Origin: Brachypodium distachyon
Taxonomy: Eukaryota > Streptophyta > Magnoliopsida > Poales > Poaceae
Length of the DNA stretch: 64,000 nucleotides
Assembly (NCBI RefSeq): GCF_000005505.3
Contig: NC_016131.3
Coordinates: forward strand, 22,279,501 to 22,343,500
Direction of reading: 5' to 3'
Below, one piece after another: positions 1 through 12,300 of this stretch; the first letter of the stretch is position 1; each line of letters begins with the position of its first letter. Under the pieces are notes generated by a model. That model made no database searches, was not told the origin of the DNA, and saw only the letters and a list, made by a program, of their open reading frames with translations. The position numbers and the translations under genes were made by a program.

Positions 1-3000
1 CATCAAACGAGCTAGTCTCATCTGCATCTGAAGCTTAGACTTTTTGTTCTCATCCTCCAACGGTTTCAAGTCACTCTTCAATGAATCCCCAGGCATACTA
101 CGATACTCAAAACTCAAAACTTCAGAGATTGGTGTTTTCCCATCCAAAGTCAAATAAAAATCCACTCTTCCAGGTGTATGTGGTCCAGCCATGAAACGAT
201 AAACACCAGATTGAATCATATCTGCTGCAACACAATTGTCACCAAAGACCCCGTACATACTGGACCCAGCTAGATGCTTGTGTTGCTCATAGTAGTATCC
301 AACCACCAAAATCTAATGAAGATATAGCAGAAATTTTCGTCAGAAACGAACAGTTTGAAACTTTGAATGACAATGTACATAGAGAGTAAACATGCAAGAA
401 ATGATGGTAGTTCAGCAGAATATGGAAGGAGCAAACCTTGGTATGCTCTGTGGACAAAGCCCATTCTGGAGAGAAATCGGTGATGTTGAATAGTCTTTCG
501 TTGCTCACTATATTATCCCCTAAACAAGGACTGTCATCATCCAAGTACTTCCACAGTCCAAGACTGTTCTCCCTAGCAGGCACATCACTAGGAATGTTAC
601 TATCCACTGGAGTTCTCTCCAAAGTATTTACAAATCGCTCTGATTGAGAATCTACATCCAGTGTTACAAGATATTGCAACTGGTCTCCTTGATGCTTCAG
701 AGCTCCAACATGATTCGCAGGTACATGATTAGTAGGGTAAGCTTCTGGCATCACATTAGGTGGCGAAACTAACACTGCCTGCATAGCAAAAAATAGTGAC
801 ACATCTAAGCTGTCATCGTAGACACACAGAGGCAAAGAAACAAAATCCATGCCATGTGCAGGAACTTGCACGCCCACATTTTCACTATGGAATTCCCATA
901 TTTTAAATCGAGACAAATGTTCTGGCTCTTGTAATCTCTTTGTAGCAAATAACCATGGGGATTTATGCAACATGATGGACTAGCTAACTTCTCATGCTGT
1001 GTGTTGGAATTGAAATAACAAAAAAAATCCATTCACATCCCCCCGCCGCCTGAACTGTCGGCGAAGCACAAATTGCCCCCTGGACTCTACATAAAACATC
1101 CCTGAACTTTCGAAACCGTTCACCTGGACACCCTCAGCTGTTTCACACCTGGTTTTGAGCTTGAGATTGACATGCTGGCAGGTTGGCCGCGAAGACTGCC
1201 ATGCCAGCAATGCGGAGACTTATCTCTCTCTCCCCTTCCCATTTTTCCCAATCCCAATCGAACACTAGAAGTAGCATGCTGCGGTAGCAGGGCAGAGGTG
1301 ATTAGGCACGGTGGCGGCAGGCAGCTTAGTGCAGAGATGAAGCGTGGCGGTGAATTGGACTTCGCCAACAATTCAGGGGGGGGGGGGGGGGGGTTAAAAT
1401 AGACTTACTTCTAAAAATTATCTTAAGGAAAACACTAGGCGACTTACAAATGGCAAAACCATAAAAATAGAACTAAAAGTATTTTATAAAATCCTAAACA
1501 GCACGATGGATGCCATGAAGAGAATACCCAAGTTGAACTTGTAAATTACTTTTAGTGAGGGAAAATCGAATAGCAAACAGCCCATCACCACCAACTCCAA
1601 TATTTATAGGGATTAATATAAATATTCACAATAGTTAAACTTTGCAGGTTCACAAAAGGTAGAATACATATAAAATAACATGAATATTGACAAAGAAAGG
1701 AGGTTGAAAGAAGACGGTGTTCCTTTTAATTTCCAGAGTAAGCATCTACCAGGTATGTATTTGGAATTTGCTGTTGAAGAAGCTAAATAAGAATCAATTA
1801 AGGACCATATCACCAGTGAATTTAACAATGTAGTATAATTTTGTACACAATTTCAATCATGTAGTATACTACTAGAATAACTATATGCTATAGGAGCTCG
1901 CTTACATTACTCGTAGTGTTGCTGTTATTTTCAGAATCCTTCGGTCTATATTTAATCTGCTGACTGAATGCCATGGATCCACCTGTTTTATATAATGAGC
2001 AATATTACATTATCAATAAAAATGATATAAAATATCGCAGCTCAGTACAAAAGTCCCACCGGAAGAAGAGGTGTCATTTTTCATAGATGACTCCAATAAA
2101 TGTACCCAAAACTCCTCCAGAGTAGAGCCGTCAGTTCCTGCATTATGAGCAATCCAAAGATGCAGTAGTACAATTGTAAGACATATAGCATAACAGTCTA
2201 CAAAGATTATGATATCATGCCATGGGAGTATAAGAACTGAGAAGTACAAAATTATTTTTTTAGCTGACCAGAGCATAGAATTATTTGAACAAGAAGCTCG
2301 CAACGAGTACATATACATTCAACACATAATTAGGATCGTCTCACCATTAGAAATTGCACTGCCACCATGTGAGTTAATTTCCTCGGGTACAGGAGGAGAG
2401 AATGACAGCTCAGTATGAACAGAGGCTGAATCTGCTGAAGTCGGAGGAGAGGCATAATATTGACTTCTATTCATTGTAGGCACTTCTGCAGCTTCTTCTG
2501 TGCTCGGATGTGCTATGGCATTTTCCTGCTCAAGAGGAACCAAACTAGGCAACTTAGCATAACAAGAACATCTAGCATCTTGGCTTACGATGCTTGCACA
2601 ATGGACATATACTTGACACTTTGTGAAAGAAAGATGTATCTTACTCCCTCCATTCCGGTATATGGGCCCCCCACACATATCTAGGTTGAAGATCTAACTA
2701 ACCTAACATGAGTTTTATATCATAAAAATTATATGATTAGAAACTTCGAATATTCTATTTTCTAATGGTATAATTTTTGTGATATAAGAACCATGTTAAA
2801 TTAGTTAAATCTTCAACCTAGGGATGCATTGAGGCCCCATATACCGGAACGGAGGTAGTAAATTATTGTCAGATTTCTTGGTATGCATTTTCAGCTATGC
2901 GCAGGATTCCTGAATGGCACAATGAGTCATTTTCCTGGAAACAGACTTTGGAATTACATAGTCAGTATTCTATTATACGTTTGACTCCCTAGAGTTAACA

Positions 3001-6000
3001 ACTCTTTACATAAACGAAACAGAGAGCTGATGAAGCCATTTAGCCATATCAGAAGATAATCTTTGCACATGAAAGAAAATTCAAATGAGATCCCTGAGGT
3101 TTGAAGGATTTGGTGGTCAAATGAATTTTAGAGGATATTCAATGTTTGGTAGCTATATCATAGCCTCTTCGCAAGATAATCTCTGTCAATCCAGCCACTC
3201 AGATATCAAAACTAATTGTACAGCCAAGTCCAACACAGAGGTAGAATGGCCAAACAAGAGAGTACGTACATGATTAATCTAATGCAGACCTTTAAATTAT
3301 GGACCGCCCTCTGCCCTAGAATACAGAAGGAATATTTACTGCACAAAAGAAACGGGTGATGGGAGAAGAGAAGGAACCTCAGATGTTTGACGATAATGCA
3401 CAAGAACTATGCGCTCAGCTTCTCTGAACAAGAAACAATGAAGAACCTTGTTAGCAAAGAGAAGTTATTATGTGTGAGTTTGCCTCTGATACATGCAGTG
3501 GAAAAATTGAATTGTATGCATCTATGCATTCTCAAAGCATTAACAAAACTTTCCATGCACCAAACAAAATTTGAGAGCCCTTCTATTCTTAAAAAATCTT
3601 TAATGTATCATCACAAATCCATGTGGATAACTCAGTTAACTCTCCTTAGAGGATAACTATGGATGCCACAGAATAAAATAAAAATTGCATTGTATGTAGC
3701 TCATTCATCTGCTAAAATTAATGTGGCAAATCATCGCAAAAATCATTGCAAAAAAATAAAAAGAAATGTGGCAATGGCACTTACCCACTGCTAGTATAAA
3801 GCTGTTTCTCAGCTATAAAAAGAATCGAACAGATCATACACAAGAAGGAACTTAATAGGTTTAGTGGCACAAGATCCAAGTAGTTATTTTCATTTTAGCG
3901 CTGTGGAATTAGCAATGTTGACAACCAAGTCTCTAGAAGCTTGTATCAGCCTTAGAAAAGTAAGCAGTTCTGACAATCTGGTAAGACTTGAACGGCCTAT
4001 GTGTACACAAGACCAGATACAAGAAGTGAATCGTGCAAAAAAATGATGTAAGTGAATCTTGCGCAAACAAGGAACTGGTGGAGATGAACTCTTACTTGTC
4101 AAGCAGCCAGTAGCATCTTCGAAAGAAATTTGGATTATCCTCACCTCGAGCATAATAGACATGAACCCTCTCTTCATTACCAATCTATGAAATGACAGAA
4201 ATCAACAATAATGGTGGGGATACTGGAATCTAACAAGCCATTTGAGTTTTTTTGGCGAGGGAGGGGTTGTTTCACCTTTAATTTTTCATGGGCTTCTTGG
4301 ACAGTCTTGCCGTCCTTCTTTTTCTTCCAATTATGGCCATCCTTACGGAAATTCCTGACAACTTTACGATCGTATAGAACAATAGTACCACCTGGTTTGA
4401 AAGAAAGTTACAACTAATAGTTGAAATGCGCAAGACAATTTCTGGTAGCAACATGATGGAATTATATCTTAGGGAACAAAACGAAGACAAAAGTCATAAA
4501 GCAAAGCAACACTCTTCAACAGAATTTGAAGATGTAGACATCCTCCCAAAGCAAGACTAACAAGAATGCAGGGACAGTAACAACCAAAGAATTATACAAG
4601 TAGCATAAAAGCAAAATGTATTTCCTTGTATATATAATACATAAAACAGAAATCATGTAACAGTAATATCTAGTGGAGAAAGGATACAGTGAGAAGTAGC
4701 CACTAAATACATAGACAAGTGAGTAAATGAAAGACCACTGACTCGGAGGCTTGTTTGGTGGAAATGAAAAAGAACAGAAGCACACACGAAAAGCCGAATT
4801 CACAATAAGCAAAAGTGAAGTCCAAATTTGCAATTAGGACATGGTGCTCATGGAAGAATAGTCATCCTAGATGTTAATATGTTGTATTTTTTTTATACTT
4901 TGATTCCTATGCACATGAAAGAATGACTAATCCTGGGGGCATATAATGTTTAGTGATCCCTAATGTTTACTGCGTTCACCGTTGGATATTCTGTTATGAT
5001 CCTAAAGATCAGCATTCTGATGAAAACAATAACAAGGCTCATGTGCACAAACATTTCAGAACAAGTACAATATATGCCAATCATGGCCCATTGTACTTAT
5101 ACTCCAGTACTTAGCATGCATCCATTCATCTACTGCGCCCTAAAGACCTAGGATGGAAGATTCAACACCACAATACCAGCACGCAATCAACCGACACATT
5201 ATGTCTCCAAACAATGAACCAAGAGGGCTTGAACTCATGCATTCATTCATCTACTGTGCCCTAAAGACCTAGGATGGAAGATTCAACACAACAAAGTATC
5301 AGCACCAAATCAACAGACACATTATGTCTCCAAACAATGAACCAAGAGGGCTTGAACACATAGCCACTCATTATTTGTTCCACACACAATCGGGCATCTT
5401 ATGGTCATATATTTCAACACACATGTATGGTATGTTCCCTTTTGTTCATACCACGTTTTGCAGTCAATCATGGAAGCTAAACAAGCACAGTGGCAAGGAT
5501 GTCCAGACCAGGGTTTATGGTTGATGCGAAACACATACTCACGGGCATGTCGATGGGCTGTGCATGGACCTTGAACCTCGCGTGGTTCGCCAGAACCGCG
5601 TAGATCTCATTCGGCCTGAACCAGCGTGCCGGTGCCTCCGCCTTGAGCTTCTCAAAGTTCAAGTCTGTCCACCAACCACCACAAAAAAGAAACACGGGTG
5701 AGAACTCAGCTAAAGAGACAAATGCTTCTTCCTTTCGACAGCAAAAGATAAGAAACAAAGGAAACATAATTCGATTGTTCAATAGCATCGGAACAACATG
5801 AGAAGTCAAAATTTTAAGCCAGCTGCAAAAGCCCTAAAACCCAGCAGATCAAAAAAAATTGAGGGTTAAAAATGCTCAAAGAATGAACGGAGCAGCATCT
5901 ACTGCCACTTCCAAGAACAGAAACACTAGTCCGAACAAAAATACCTCGAGAAACCATCCCAATCGAGCACCCAAACTCCAAACAGCACAAATTATCCAGA

Positions 6001-6304
6001 AAAAAGAAGCACATATAGTGCAAGCCGAGAAGGGGAAGTGCATTAACAGTGACACTTAAGAACCACGAGAGCTAGGGAGAGCGAGGCATCGAACGATAGC
6101 AACTCAAAAGCCCAAGCGAATCAATTCAAGCGCGGAGACAGTACTGCAGACCGAGGAGAGCCCATAAGACTACAGAATCGCGGCTCCAATCACAACCCGA
6201 TCAAAAAAAAAAAAAGGAGAAGCGGCGGCGCTCGGACCTGCGTAGGTGATGAAGCCGTGGATCTCGGAGCGGAGGAGCGGGTCCCTCCCGGCCGCTCCAG
6301 CCAT
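1..6304 (-). CDS. CAMTA: CAMTA calmodulin-binding transcription activator (5' part, runs off left edge)
   Basis: Nuclear transcription factor that links calcium/calmodulin to transcription. Ten exons read in frame on the minus strand: 6304-6238, 5664-5539, 4391-4276, 4184-4096, 3423-3378, 2525-2345, 2137-2060, 1982-1906, 778-437 and 312-1, giving 478 codons. The start MAGAAGRDPLLRSEIHGF is followed by the CG-1 DNA-binding domain (about residues 30-150; ARWFRPNEIYAVL, FRKDGHNWKKKKDGKTV, VHVYYARGED, ERIVLVHYRQ). A divergent Ser/Asn-rich linker follows, then NSLGLWKYLDDDSP and the start of the TIG/IPT domain (FSPEWA, ILVVGYYYEQHKHLAGSS). Ankyrin repeats, IQ motifs and the calmodulin-binding helix should lie left of the window. 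It closely resembles rice OsCBT as I recall it. No frameshift or premature stop was seen. Introns hold a Stowaway MITE, a TIR element with an 18-G run and a 121-bp tandem duplication. Confidence 0.93.
1027..1400. mobile_element. Short TIR element in a CAMTA intron
   Basis: The two ends are imperfect inverted repeats. The left end reads CCTGAACTGTCGGCGAAG (about 1048-1065) and the right end, reverse-complemented, reads CCCTGAATTGTTGGCGAAG (about 1361-1379). Both are preceded by a C-rich run, which on the right is an uninterrupted 18-G tract at 1376-1393. The interior is GC-richer than the surrounding intron and has no coding potential I recognise. Superfamily is not assigned and no clear target-site duplication was found. 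Confidence 0.45.
2644..2858. mobile_element. Stowaway-type MITE in a CAMTA intron
   Basis: About 215 bp, flanked by TA on both sides (2642-2643 and 2859-2860). Terminal inverted repeats begin CTCCCTCCATTCCGGTATA on the left, and the complementary form runs inward from the right end. The interior is strongly palindromic (GGTTGAAGAT near 2683 pairs with ATCTTCAACC near 2809), so a transcript would fold into one long hairpin. Not coding. Confidence 0.85.
5117..5358. repeat. 121-bp tandem duplication in a CAMTA intron
   Basis: Two adjacent copies, 5117-5237 and 5238-5358, differ at only a few positions. Both carry CTAAAGACCTAGGATGGAAG and CCAAACAATGAACCAAGAGG at an exact 121-bp offset. The repeat lies between the second and third CAMTA coding exons and does not touch either splice site. 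Confidence 0.9.
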
Positions 6305-6407
6305 GGCCGCGGCCGCTGCTTCCACACTCCCGGTGCGCCCAATATGTGTCGGCCTATTGGTCGCGCCGCGCAGGCAGGGGATGAGAACAGAGGACGACGA
6401 CGACGCG

Positions 6408-6447
6408 GAGCAGCAGCAGCAGGAGGAGGAGGAGGAGGAGGAGACTT
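6408..6447. repeat. Compound microsatellite in the CAMTA 5' leader
   Basis: A GCA run (about five units) passes directly into a GGA run (about eight units), roughly 100-140 bp upstream of the CAMTA start codon at 6304. On the CAMTA sense strand it reads TCC/TGC, so it probably sits in the 5' UTR or core promoter. Confidence 0.8.
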
Positions 6448-6852
6448 AGAAAATGGAAATTTGTGAGAGAAAAGAAAAAACCAATTCATTGCGGGTAAAT
6501 AAAAAGGAAAATCGATAATCAAGTTGTGCTATTCCGTTGTGGGCCCGCGCGGCTAAAGCGCCAGAATGGTCCGGGCCCACGTGTCGGGAGCGGAATAGTG
6601 GGTGCCGGTGGGTCCGTGGGTAGTTGAATTTGTGGACTTTTTTTGAGTATTTTTCTCCATGCACACAAGTAGATCCACTTGTCTTCCCGGAAAAAGCCAC
6701 TCCAATCGGACACGACTACACGAGGCTCCTTGCTGCAGCGATGGCGTCCTGTACAGTAGTACAATGTGCACGTGGACGTTTGGAGCCCGTGGATTCATCA
6801 CGTTCAGAACATTTTTAAAAACGAAAAATATATTTAAATTAAAAATCATGCA

Positions 6853-6962
6853 CTCCCTCCGTCCCATACTGTCGAAATATTACATGTATCTAGACGTATT
6901 TTACTATATAGATACGTCTATTTTTAGACAAATTTGAGTCATTTAATGTGGGACGAAGGGAG
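6853..6962. mobile_element. Stowaway-type MITE
   Basis: About 110 bp with terminal inverted repeats CTCCCTCCGTCCCATA and CTCCCTTCGTCCCA (right end, complement). The right flank is TA; the left flank is CA, so one TSD base has changed. The centre contains TACATGTATCTAGACGTATT and its near-complement. Confidence 0.8.
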
Positions 6963-7249
6963 TATATTTATTTATAACCTATGTTTATTCCAATCTTGCA
7001 GTACCGAGTGCCTTGTAATGTAGATGCTTCGAAAGTAAAATTTACCTTGATAGGTTTCAACAATGTCTCCGTAAACAAATCTCCGTAAACAAATCAAGAA
7101 TCATGTATCTATATGAATTATGATAGATTTATACTCACATTTAGCATTTTCAAGGAGCAGTTTTCGAGGTTTTAGCTATTGAAACTTTAGTTCCTCTTTA
7201 ATTCGAAATAATATTAGAGCATTCTATTAACTAAGGACTTTTTTTTAGG

Positions 7250-7440
7250 AAAAGGCATTCGCATGCCATTCAGTGAGATATAAAAATAGTTAAATATGTA
7301 CACACCCTTGGGAACACGGCTAGTCTTCCCTTATCTATCGAGTAGCCTAGGGCACGTTGGCTAATCTCTTCATGAACCAAGAGGGCCTCATTACGGAAGA
7401 CCCAACGATTCCGCTCTTTCTAGGTTGCCCAATTTCCTAC
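7250..7440 (-). pseudogene. LINE remnant (C-terminal polymerase end)
   Basis: The minus strand from about 7440 downward reads N-W-A-T-stop-KERNRWVFRNEALLVHEEIS. This resembles the (W)KERNxRVF block near the C-terminus of plant LINE reverse transcriptases. The stop is TAG where TGG (Trp) is expected. It ends in a short A/T run near 7240. This is a decayed 5'-truncated copy, identified from the motif only. Confidence 0.5.
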
Positions 7441-7579
7441 ACTACTCTTTTGATTTGTAGGGTTTGAAACCATGGGAATTTTTCTGATGGACTATTTGCA
7501 TGCAATTCTTATGACAATTATGCATAGAGCCCGATCCTTCATGTAAGTTCCTATATTTTTTCTATGTTGAAATCAAATG

Positions 7580-7704
7580 CTCCATCCATCCAATAAAAGA
7601 TGTCTCAAGTTTGTCAAAATTTGAATGTATCTAGACATGATTTAATATATAGATACATTCAAATTTGATCAAAGTTGAGACATCCTTTGTTAGACAGAGG
7701 GAGT
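7580..7704. mobile_element. Stowaway-type MITE
   Basis: About 125 bp. The left end TCCATCCATCCAATAAAAGA pairs with TTTGTTAGACAGAGGGAG at the right end. The internal arms TGTCTCAAGTTTGTCAAAAT and the complementary TTGATCAAAGTTGAGACA make a near-perfect hairpin. It belongs to the same subfamily as the element at 53397-53520. Confidence 0.8.
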
Positions 7705-9384
7705 AGTTTCTATTGCATATTCATGTGTTTTGGATTCCTGGATGATTCAACATGGCATGACATTCAAATCATATGTTTTTTCTATGTCTGCATTTTTGAA
7801 TTCTGCGAATGAAAGAGGCCCTTAGGATTATTCATGACAATCATTGTTGTCTATAAAAAACATATGTATAAGATGATTGCGTAGACTTTTCTCAATAAAA
7901 ATGATTGATAATGATAAGGACAGCAAAATAAAAAACGATTTTTTATATCAAAAAATATATACATACACACTCAGCATGGCAAACACTCGCCCGACTTAAA
8001 AACGATCAACGCACACCTACAACCGACAGAGCCCGAGGGACTAAAAATACTGTCAAATCTTGTAAATTACATACTAATATATATGTCCCCATGTGCGTAA
8101 ATACGAGCATCAAAATTTAGGGAGCCGTGGTTGTGATGTTTCTAAACCGAGTGAGTGGCATGGGATCCGATTTGTTGACCAGTTGCCTTGTCAGCAGAGC
8201 AGATTAGGTGCTACTATTTATTTTTTAGTCGAACACACGGCTTTATTAAATCACTGTCACATTATTACAGTCAGTCCGTACGTAGACTGTGTGACAAAAA
8301 ACTAGGAGCTAAATCTTTCCAATCTGAAGACAGGCCATGCAAAACGGCAAACCTTAGGTGCTACTATTAACGACACGGCTGGTACTGTTCGCTCCTGTTT
8401 CAAGGAAGATTATTGACGAAACGCTATCGCTACGTCGCGTGGTACGTCAAGCAGAACATGTCAGAAGACGCGGAGAGGAAGAGCATGGCGAAGTAGGAGG
8501 AGATCAGAAGATCGACAAAACTAACTACGGGACTGGACGGCGACTTGGAACGCAAACTGGGTAAATTTCCAATCTTCCGAAGCGCGTACAGATTAGGGAT
8601 AGTGACAGCATTCAGTCCATTCACATACAAGGACAAGCCCCGGCATTTTCCAACCGTTAGTCCATTCACATAAACAGCAGAGCTCGACACGGAGGACCAC
8701 TTCAAATGGTCCGTGCGCACCCAGGTTTCATCAACCACGAACAAGACAGCTAGAAAGGAAAAAAAAAAGGCTCATGTAAGTCCAAGAGAGTGCTGCAGTT
8801 GCTCATTATCCTTTAATGCGTTTACGGATATTTGAGTGACACCTCGTCGCTGAACATAATGCATGGTCCTATTGCTGTCAGCAGTTGCTTAAAGGTAAAG
8901 TTAAAACACTAACCAGATGATGCTATTCCATGAAAAAATGATGAAATCTTGTCAGCACTAGTGATAGATCCGAAGAAGCTTTGATTACAATCGTTTTTCC
9001 CAATCGCCTAGAGACCAAAACCCTGCTTCAGATGTAGACAGTACATTGGTTTTGGATACTTTCTATCATCCTAAGAACGGATACTTCCTATCACTCTCCA
9101 ACTAGAGAATGATGCTCGAGTCCATATCAGCCACGAAAATGAGAAGAAAAAAAAGCTACAAGCGGTAAAGAAGATGTGCTACATTCCCAGAGGACAGCCA
9201 AGCAATGCACCGCTCGTGCAGGACAAACATAACTAGGGTGAGGTATACCCGTCAAAAAGGCACAAAATGCTGGGATTCGATGGTAAATAATACTGGAAAT
9301 CCTATTATTTTTAATGCTGATGGGTCTTTCAGTCTTGTCCATGTATACCAACCTTCATGTGGAATACCACTGCCATGGCAACAC

Positions 9385-12300
9385 TTATCGCCGTTGCTTT
9401 GATGGGCTGGGTACGTGTGGCAACACGGTCGTAAATTTGAAGTTGCCAGAGAACATAGCATCTTTATCTGGCACCCAAAAGTTCAAGAAGAGAAGAATTT
9501 AATGAGTTCAAATGTTCAAGAAGAGGTCTTCCAATTAATACTCAAGAAGAAGAGGATGTTAGATTGTGGGCGAGCACAGGTGTGTGCGTTTGTAAGGATG
9601 GGAGTGAGTGTCCCCACGTGCAAGAGAGGGAGAGGGGAGAGTTAGTCAACACTGACCTGTCAATGATAGACAAGTTGCCTCCCTTCGAGTATATCTTGCC
9701 AATGCCTGGAGATTCAAAATAATAGGTACTCTTAGGTTTGTTAAATATTATAAGTCACCAGCTGCTTTCTAATAGTTGTCTCCATCAGAAGAAAAAAGAA
9801 CTTGCCTGGACAGCAGGGGTAGCAGCAGCGTCCATAGTCTCTGAACCTTCATCAGCGTACACATTCCTAACATTGAACACAAGTAACTCTCATACATAAA
9901 TGTCGAAGTGTGTTATTGTGAAAGAAATACTGTAACACAAGTTACACAACTACATCACATAATTACTGAGGTAGCCTTAACAACAAAAGGTTTACTGTTT
10001 CGATTTCAGAAAGTTGCATTACTATTAAATGTTTATAAACCAATCAAACTTTGAATAAGTGCAAATTGGAAGTAACATTTGCCACAGCATCTCCTTGTGA
10101 AAGTTCCTTAGTAGAATTCACCATACCTCCAAATGATCAAAGTGCTAAGAAAGCAATAAACTAGTTTGTTGTTTAGTTAACAGTAGGAACATGTGGACTA
10201 CTCCGGCCCCAGGATATTTCAAAGTATTGCTCCTAACAGCAAATGATACAACATCAGAATTATGACCAGAGCCTATTGATATATGCAATGTCTGGATCAA
10301 AAATAAATCGTTCATGCTCATCTTTCTGCTGATTCTACCACGGTTAGATAAATCGAGGCAAACACTTTATTTTTGTACTAGCTGCTAAAGCAAATTGCTA
10401 ATCAGAGGGTTGTAAGTTGTAACACAGTGACAGGAAAGTAAGAATGGTGCACCACATGGTTAAAACTACAAGATAAGGCTTAATTAGGTAACATGGTGAA
10501 AGAGTAACAGGGATCATCAGGCCTTTGCTTGAATCAAGATGATTTGTACCAATTGGTAGCTATATGCACGGTCGTAATACATATAATGTTGGGTACAACC
10601 TTTGTTCAATATGCCACTTACCTAAATCCATGTGTTTTCTCCAGTAACAAAAGTAAGGGCCACCCGGCCAATATAAGCATTTGCTACTTCAGATGTTTGA
10701 ATCCAATAATTCATGTCTATTCAATAAAATAAGCCCCTCCAAACATTTGGCTGCTTCAATTCAGCATCTAAGAAGTTCATTTCATTGCTTAACATGGTTA
10801 AAAGGGGTGTAACGAAAACACTCATACACGCGTCCATTGACTCACTCCAGCAAAGAATTTATATCCACCATTCCAGCAGCATGCTTGTGCAAAAATAAAA
10901 ATAAAAAAATAAGGAGAACAAATTAATTTGATGCAAGTGCCCCATGCAACCCACAGCATCCTAAATCCACATAAAGAATTAAAGAAAATAAAGATTGCTA
11001 AGAGCGGGGCAGCTTATAAGGCTGGCATTTACCAAGCTAATTTGTGCGGTCTGTCGGTGACATAATTTAGAAACATGCTTTAGAAACATGCAATCATAAA
11101 AGGGAAAAAATATGATGCACCAGCCATGTCCTAGACTGAGACACATAAGCGAGAGCTGATAAGATCTGCCCTGAATCAGTGTTCTCCCAATATGAACGAA
11201 ATTTTTATGCACAACTTTGCAAACACATGGTCAAACATTATGATTCTACTGTTGACCAGTAAGTACAAAGGTTTCATCTGAATGTTGAAAATATCCAGCT
11301 GAGATGATAACGATTAGAATTAGGTTCTATAGTTGGTCTATACTTCTAGCAATTTATTGCTTTCCTTGATAAAACATTTTATGTTTCCAGGGAAGTCCTT
11401 AATTTCTGTGACAATAGTAGACTGGCTCAATAAGAACAATAACTGGCTGGTAAGCTAAAAGGCTAACACATGTTTTTATCTTCCAGTAGGTCATTGTCAT
11501 TAACAGATTGAACATACATCAGCCTAGATAATCAAATCTCCAGATCTAACTACTTAACTTGCTATTATATCAGAATAGACAACATTACCTGTTCTAGTAT
11601 GTATGCTAGTAAATCACAAGGAAATTTCAGTAAGATGAAGCATATGTTTTTAATAGAAGAGGATGAATCTTGCAATCAGTTGGGACACCTTGGGTTTATG
11701 GATCGCCCGGTTCATCTTTATGGAATGATCAGCTCCAGATCTATAAAAGAAGAGAACTAAATAATTACCTCCATATGACATTCACAAGATCATCCTGGCG
11801 TGCTTCTGGACTTATAGCAGTATCATACTTCACAATGTTCCCGTAGAATATTTTCTCCAGTTCTTTCATCCATTTCGTCAATAGCAAGTTAACCTGTAGA
11901 GGCACTAGTATGTTACAAACTTAAACTTACACAAGTGATAGCAATATAGCATGCACAAAGAGCAGTACGTCCTCGGATCATGCGAGAGGAAGTGAAAAGA
12001 TGACCACATACTATGGGTTCCATGCTTTTGAAGATTATTTGCATTTTTTTATTCTCCTAACAAGTACATAATGAATTTTCAGCATTGTACACTAATACCA
12101 GTTTTTTTCTTCTCACGAGCAGAAGACAAAATTCTACTTTTGGTTCCATTCTCATAAGTACTTAACAGGTTGCTACCAGTTCACTCTTTCAACCTAATAT
12201 GTAAACTACGGTGATTCCATCTTCCAGTGCCATAAACAATCCAGCACATACTGGATAGTATAAATACAATCTGGAAACAGAAAGAGGAACACACCAATTC

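Larger units (their letters stand above)
6305..9384. other. Spacer between CAMTA and UQCC1-like gene
   Basis: No gene recognised. The first few hundred bases are the GC-rich CAMTA promoter and leader. The rest is AT-rich and holds two Stowaway-type MITEs (6853-6962, 7580-7704) and a degenerate LINE fragment (about 7250-7440). The last few hundred bases before 9384 are probably the 3' UTR of the minus-strand UQCC1-like gene. The ORFs here are short and resemble nothing known to me. Confidence 0.6.
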
